Origin: Chelatococcus sp.
GTDB lineage: Bacteria; Pseudomonadota; Alphaproteobacteria; Rhizobiales; Beijerinckiaceae
DNA length: 64,000 nt
Direction of reading: 5' to 3'
NCBI GenBank assembly: GCA_003248805.1
Contig: QFQY01000009.1
Span: 36,159-100,158, forward strand
The translations under genes and the position numbers were made by a program. Positions within the stretch are counted from its first letter, which is position 1, and every line of letters begins with the position of its first letter. The notes below the pieces were generated by a model. The model was not told where the DNA came from. It ran no database searches and saw only the letters and a program-made list of their open reading frames with translations. Shown here one piece after another: positions 59,888-64,000 of this stretch.

Positions 59888-60847
59888 ATGGCCGCTTACT
59901 TGTTGAGGCGACTGCTGATTGCGATTCCGAGCCTGCTCGGGATCAGCCTGATCCTGTTTACGGTGCTCGCAATGGCGCCGGGCGATCCGTTTTCCGAGAT
60001 GGCGACCAATCCCAACGTCCCGCCGGAGGTCCGCGAGGCGCTGCGCGCCAGCTTCGGCCTCAACGATCCCATCATGGTGCGCTATCTGCGCTGGCTCTCG
60101 AACATGGTGCAGGGCGACTGGGGCTTTTCCTTCGCCAGCCGCATCAATGTCGACGACCTGATCCTCCAGCGCGTCCCGACCACGCTCTTCGTCGTCGGCT
60201 CGTCTCAGATCCTGGCGCTCTGCATCGCGCTGCCGGTGGGCATCTACGCGGCGACGCGGCCCTATTCGGTGTTCGACCAGCTCGCCAACACCCTCGCCTT
60301 CGTCGGCTTCTCCCTGCCGACCTTCTTCACCGGCCTGCTGCTGATCCTGATCTTCTCGGTGTCGCTGGACTGGTTCCCCTTCGTCTATCGCTCCGACATC
60401 GCGGCGACCGGCTGGCGCTGGTACTGGGAGATGTTCCGGCAGGCGATCATGCCGATCACGGTGCTCGGCCTGTTCCAGGCTGCGTCCTATACGCGCTATG
60501 TCCGCTCGGCGGTGCTCGACGTCATCAGGCTGGACTACGTCACCACCGCGCGGGCCAAGGGCCTGGGCGAGAGGACCGTGACGCTGCGCCACATCACCCG
60601 CAACGCGCTGATCCCGGTCGTGACGCTGGTCGCGCTGCAGATGCCGGCGGTGTTCGGCGGCGCCATCGTCACCGAGCAGATCTTCCGGATTCCCGGAATC
60701 GGCTCCCTCCTCATCGACGCGATCCTGGCCAACGACACGCCCGTCATCATGGCGGTGACCTTCGTCTTCGCCTGCCTCGTCGTCCTCTTCAATCTCATCG
60801 CGGATCTGCTTTATGGCTGGCTCGACCCTCGCATCTCCTTCAGCTGA
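59888..60847 (+). CDS. Peptide-type ABC transporter permease, DppB-like
   Basis: A 319-residue DppB-type permease. The first helix LLIAIPSLLGISLILFTVLAMAPGDPF ends with the APGDP motif; the ATPase-contact loop is YVTTARAKGLGERTVTLRHITRNALIPV; the C-terminus has IFRIPGIGSLLIDAILANDTPV and IADLLYGWLDPRISFS. It starts 44 bases after the terminator-like hairpin. Its end overlaps the next permease gene by 35 bases. Confidence 0.93.
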   Translation: MAAYLLRRLLIAIPSLLGISLILFTVLAMAPGDPFSEMATNPNVPPEVREALRASFGLNDPIMVRYLRWLSNMVQGDWGFSFASRINVDDLILQRVPTTLFVVGSSQILALCIALPVGIYAATRPYSVFDQLANTLAFVGFSLPTFFTGLLLILIFSVSLDWFPFVYRSDIAATGWRWYWEMFRQAIMPITVLGLFQAASYTRYVRSAVLDVIRLDYVTTARAKGLGERTVTLRHITRNALIPVVTLVALQMPAVFGGAIVTEQIFRIPGIGSLLIDAILANDTPVIMAVTFVFACLVVLFNLIADLLYGWLDPRISFS

Positions 60848-61754
60848 GCCCGTGTCGGGCCCGGCCAAGACGAGCGCCGTGGTCTCGCCCGCGCGGGAGA
60901 CCTGGCGCCGTTTCCGCCGCCACAAGTTGGCGATGGCGAGCAGCTGCGTGCTCGCCATCCTGGTTCTCGGCGTCGTCATCGGCCCCTGGATCTGGCCGGT
61001 TCCGATCAACGAGATCGACTTCTCGGCCCAGCTCCAGGGCCCCTCGCTCGCCCATCCGTTCGGCACGGACGATCTCGGGCAGGATCTGCTGGCCCGCATG
61101 ATCTATGGTGGGCGCATCTCGCTGGCGGTCGGTCTGGCGGCGATGTTCGTCGCCACCTTCTTCGGCGTCGTCATCGGCGCGCTGGCGGGCATGTCGCGCG
61201 GCTATCTCGACTCCTTCCTGATGTGGGTCACGGACCTGTTCCTGTCCCTGCCGCAGCTCCCGCTGCTGCTGCTGGTGATCTATTTCTTCCGCGAGCAGCT
61301 CAAGGCGATGTTCGGCGTCGAGGGCGGTGTCTTCGTGCTCATCGTCATCGTCATCGGCGGGCTGAAGTGGATGCCGGTGGCGCGGCTGGTGCGCGCCCAG
61401 TTCTTCTCGCTGCGCGAGAAGGAGTTCGTCGAGGCGGCGCGGGCGCAGGGGGCGGGCAAGGCGCGCCAGATGATCGTGCACATCCTGCCGAACGCGATCG
61501 GTCCCGTGATCGTCGCGGCGACGATCGAGGTCTCCTCGGCCATCATCGCGGAATCGACGCTCTCCTTCCTGGGCCTCGGCTTCCCACCGGATATCCCGAC
61601 CTGGGGGCGCCTGCTCTTCGACGCCAAGGACCACCTCGATTCCGCGCCGCATTGGGCGCTTTTCCCCGGCGCGGCGATCTTCCTGACCGTGCTTTCGATC
61701 AACTTCATCGGCGACGGCCTGCGCGACGCGCTGGACCCGCGGCGCATCATCTGA
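60813..61754 (+). CDS. Peptide-type ABC transporter permease, DppC-like
   Basis: A 313-residue DppC-type permease. After a 40-residue soluble N-terminus comes the first helix (MASSCVLAILVLGVVIGPWIW), then HPFGTDDLGQDLLARMIYGGRISL, the ATPase-contact loop FVEAARAQGAGKARQMIVHILPNAIGPV, and FLGLGFPPDIPTWGRLL. The last residues INFIGDGLRDALDPRRII are typical. The start ATG lies within the DppB-like gene (35-base overlap); the N-terminus before the first helix is not conserved, so a later start is possible. Confidence 0.9.
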   Translation: MAGSTLASPSAEPVSGPAKTSAVVSPARETWRRFRRHKLAMASSCVLAILVLGVVIGPWIWPVPINEIDFSAQLQGPSLAHPFGTDDLGQDLLARMIYGGRISLAVGLAAMFVATFFGVVIGALAGMSRGYLDSFLMWVTDLFLSLPQLPLLLLVIYFFREQLKAMFGVEGGVFVLIVIVIGGLKWMPVARLVRAQFFSLREKEFVEAARAQGAGKARQMIVHILPNAIGPVIVAATIEVSSAIIAESTLSFLGLGFPPDIPTWGRLLFDAKDHLDSAPHWALFPGAAIFLTVLSINFIGDGLRDALDPRRII

Positions 61755-61774
61755 CCGGATAGAGGCAAGGATCC

Positions 61775-63625
<1,851 letters not shown>

Positions 63626-63649
63626 GGCTCTCGAAGCTCGAAACGATCG

Positions 63650-63679
63650 AGCCCGCGGCCTGCGCCGCGGGCTTTTTTT
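63650..63679 (+). terminator. Rho-independent terminator
   Basis: Ten-base perfect arms AGCCCGCGGC (63650-63659) and GCCGCGGGCT (63664-63673), a 4-base loop, and a T-run of six or more. It lies 25 bases after the stop codon of the last ABC gene. Confidence 0.93.
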
Positions 63680-63741
63680 GTTCGGGCGGGCGGGATGGCC
63701 GGCGCTGCCGAACGCAGCTCCGTCCGGAGAACCAGCCGCGC

Positions 63742-63849
63742 CGTCGTCCCGGACGAGCCGCGAAGCGGCGCCGATCCGGGATCCATCGTCGCGCTCCGGA
63801 GCCCTTCGATAGATGCCGGGACAGGCCCGGGATGACGGCTGTGTTTCCG
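63742..63849. repeat. Dispersed repeat, family D, copy 2
   Basis: The segment begins CGTCGTCCCGGACGAGCCGC and ends GATGACGGCTGTGTTTCCG; it matches 9148-9255 in layout. The rest of the window, to 64000, shows no gene; its last 35 bases carry short GTCGATGTCGAG-type direct repeats. Confidence 0.7.
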
Positions 63850-64000
63850 CGAACGATCCGTGAGCGCACGCGGAAACCCCCGTCCGGCCTGCCGCCGCGG
63901 GGTTTCGCAACAACGCCCCAAAGGGGATGCGCGGAGCCGGGTGGCGCGCGGATCTTGGCCGCGTGCCGATGTCGAGTGTCGATGTCGAGGTGTCGATGCA

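Overview
The window is GC-rich bacterial chromosome (an estimated two thirds G+C, judged by eye). Gene content points to an alphaproteobacterium of the Hyphomicrobiales, possibly Boseaceae or a close family; this placement is an inference from memory. The signs are a RegB/RegA redox pair, an MmcB-type repair protein with an alphaproteobacterial-style LexA box, many fused-ATPase peptide ABC transporters, a TAXI-TRAP transporter, intracellular PHA depolymerase, and dispersed palindromes of the GTCATTGCGAGCG type. I see no rRNA, tRNA, CRISPR array, insertion sequence or prophage.

Layout. 1-2.8 kb: the end of a polysaccharide locus with a WbpM/CapD-like dehydratase (cut by the left edge), a WbpV-like reductase and a WbpL/WecA-like sugar-phosphate transferase. 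2.9-12.5 kb: housekeeping and stress genes (mmcB, regA/regB, phaZ, a zinc peptidase, a Bcr/CflA exporter, a PBP1A, DoxX, thioredoxin). 12.6-31.5 kb: a long minus-strand nutrient-scavenging region with two complete peptide-type ABC transporters, one polar amino-acid ABC transporter, and hydrolases (VOC protein, amidohydrolase, NodB-fold deacetylase or cyclic imidase, M20 deacylase, NUDIX). 31.8-33.9 kb: cytochrome c, alpha/beta hydrolase, OsmC. 34.1-38.7 kb: a plus-strand signalling operon of FecR-domain protein, Crp-like regulator, CHASE2 adenylate cyclase and an OmpA-domain protein. 38.7-41.6 kb: a TAXI-TRAP transporter. 42.1-45.0 kb: nadC followed by a fusion of ribose-1,5-bisphosphokinase (PhnN) with an AMP-phosphorylase-like enzyme. 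45.2-48.4 kb: a luciferase-like oxidoreductase and a UvrD-type helicase. 48.5-57.5 kb: a minus-strand island with a Na/Pi cotransporter and an AfuABC/FbpABC-like transporter joined to an inositol-monophosphatase-like enzyme, an IolG-like dehydrogenase and an SDR. 57.9-63.6 kb: a third complete peptide-type ABC transporter ending at a strong terminator.

How the parts may work together. The most interesting unit is the PhnN-phosphorylase fusion. Together its two halves could turn a nucleoside monophosphate into free base plus PRPP through ribose 1,5-bisphosphate, next to nadC, which consumes PRPP. A second candidate is the 48.5-57.5 kb island, read here as import of a phosphorylated sugar or polyol, its dephosphorylation and its oxidation. 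A third is the FecR-Crp-CHASE2 cyclase-OmpA operon, read as a self-contained cAMP circuit looking at the cell envelope. Palindromic repeats, in several related families, sit between convergent genes and also inside transporter operons, where they may tune the expression of individual subunits.
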